Positions 63,393-64,000 of a stretch of DNA of 64,000 bases are shown here, in pieces. Under the pieces are notes generated by a model, which saw nothing but the letters and a program-made list of their open reading frames with translations, searched no databases and had not been told where the DNA came from. Each line of letters begins with the position of its first letter. Position 1 is the stretch's first letter. Origin of the DNA: Deinococcus radiophilus (lineage in GTDB: Bacteria; Deinococcota; Deinococci; Deinococcales; Deinococcaceae); assembly GCF_020889625.1 (NCBI RefSeq), contig NZ_CP086381.1, forward strand, positions 1 to 64,000, read 5' to 3'. The position numbers and the translations under genes were made by a program.

Positions 63393-64000
63393 ATGCGAAT
63401 CCTGATCGTGGGCGGCGTGGCTGCCGGAATGAGCGCCGCGAGCCGGGCGCAGCGCCAGAACCCGGACGGCGAAGTGGTGGTGTATGAGGCGGGCGAATAC
63501 ATTTCCTATGCGGCCTGTGGCTTGCCCTATGTGCTGGGCGGCGAGGTGCGCGGCGAGGGGTTTGACCGCCTGGTGGTGCGGACCCCGGCGCAGATGCGCG
63601 GGCGCGGCATCTCGGTGCGGTTGGGGCACCGCGCCGAGGGGATAGATGCGCGGGCTGGAACCCTCACCGTGCGCGGCCCAGACGGGGTCACGACCACTGA
63701 ACCCTATGACCGCTTGCTGCTCGCCACCGGCGCCGACCCGGTGGTGCCGCCCTTCGCCCAGACGGGGCTGGAAGGCGTGCATGTCCTTAAAACCATTCCA
63801 GGCGCGCAGGAGCTGGATGCCAGCTTGCGGGGGGCGCGGCGGGTCTGCATCATCGGCGGTGGGTACATCGGGTTGGAAATGGCCGAGATGCTCCGGGCAC
63901 GCGACCTGAGTGTGGTCGTGGTGGAGCGGCTTCCTGACCTGGCGACCATTCTGGATGCGCCGCTGCGGGTACCGATTCGCGGTGCCCTCCACCGTCATGG
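63393..64000 (+). CDS. CoA-disulfide reductase / NADH oxidase-family flavoprotein (partial)
   Basis: The gene runs off the right edge after about 202 codons. The start MRILIVGGVAAGMSAASRAQ is an FAD dinucleotide motif, followed by the single redox Cys in YAACGLPYVLGGEV, as in CoA-disulfide reductases and water-forming NADH oxidases. The second dinucleotide motif is VCIIGGGYIGLEMAEML, and LLATGADPVVPP ends the FAD region. These enzymes maintain CoA thiol or remove oxygen; a rhodanese domain may follow but is out of view. The ATG is supported by TAGGCT 7 nt upstream. Confidence 0.88.
   Translation, partial: MRILIVGGVAAGMSAASRAQRQNPDGEVVVYEAGEYISYAACGLPYVLGGEVRGEGFDRLVVRTPAQMRGRGISVRLGHRAEGIDARAGTLTVRGPDGVTTTEPYDRLLLATGADPVVPPFAQTGLEGVHVLKTIPGAQELDASLRGARRVCIIGGGYIGLEMAEMLRARDLSVVVVERLPDLATILDAPLRVPIRGALHRH

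Overview
The window looks like a chromosomal segment of a Deinococcus-type bacterium. The GC content is high. The HU protein has the Lys/Ala-rich N-terminal extension seen in this group. MurE lacks the usual diaminopimelate motif, and deinococci use ornithine. Many genes start 5-7 nt downstream of a TANNNT -10 hexamer with no ribosome binding site, the signature of leaderless mRNAs common in Deinococcus. The assignment is inferred from family resemblance, not from a database search.

Layout: (1) 1-3.3 kb: a fused molybdopterin synthase (MoaD-MoaE), a secreted hypothetical protein, a DUF2256 zinc-ribbon protein and a sulfite-oxidase-like molybdoenzyme. (2) 3.3-5.9 kb: a small catabolic set (HpaH-like hydratase, VOC protein, HpaI-like aldolase) and an acyl-CoA thioesterase. 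(3) 6-9.5 kb: a type III polyketide synthase, methyltransferase and FAD hydroxylase operon resembling Streptomyces srsABC, followed by a decayed glycosyltransferase. (4) 9.5-12.9 kb: a secreted phospholipase-D-family protein and formate-tetrahydrofolate ligase. (5) 13-23.2 kb: a molybdoenzyme block with xdhC, mocA, a PaoABC-like aldehyde oxidoreductase, a Bacillus-type formate dehydrogenase, a DUF1641 protein and fdhD. (6) 23.2-31.9 kb: a subtilisin-like lipoprotein, HU, a metal-responsive operon (P-type ATPase, transglutaminase-like protein, ArsR sensor), an SPFH protein and an SMR efflux pair facing a TetR regulator. (7) 31.8-36.1 kb: murE, an acetyltransferase, an alpha/beta hydrolase and two tandem DUF5946 paralogues. 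(8) 36.2-41.1 kb: PTS phosphocarriers (crr, ptsH, ptsI) with nagA and a SIS-domain deaminase, apparently for amino sugars. (9) 41.1-43.5 kb: an acetyl-CoA hydrolase/transferase gene split by an IS630-family element. (10) 43.5-55.5 kb: VanW protein, fasciclin protein, CCA-adding enzyme, oligopeptide-binding lipoprotein, NAD(P)-binding protein, a pseudokinase/SH3/beta-helix protein, a degenerate tyrosine recombinase and PPK2. (11) 55.5-56.3 kb: an intact IS982-like element. (12) 56.4-63.3 kb: a complete trpEGD(CF)BA operon on the minus strand. (13) The start of a CoA-disulfide-reductase-like gene runs off the right edge.

The most striking feature is upstream of trpE. A 23-codon reading frame with two adjacent Trp codons lies directly downstream of a consensus promoter and is followed by mutually exclusive RNA hairpins ending in a U8 terminator. 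This is a classic ribosome-mediated trp attenuator, apparently started from a leaderless leader peptide. The Trp proteins resemble enteric ones and trpC-trpF are fused, which suggests the whole operon, with its attenuator, may have been acquired horizontally.

The genes form functional groups. MoaDE, MocA, XdhC and FdhD serve the three molybdoenzymes. Crr, HPr and EI feed NagA and the deaminase. The ArsR sensor very probably controls the P-type ATPase operon through a palindrome in its promoter.
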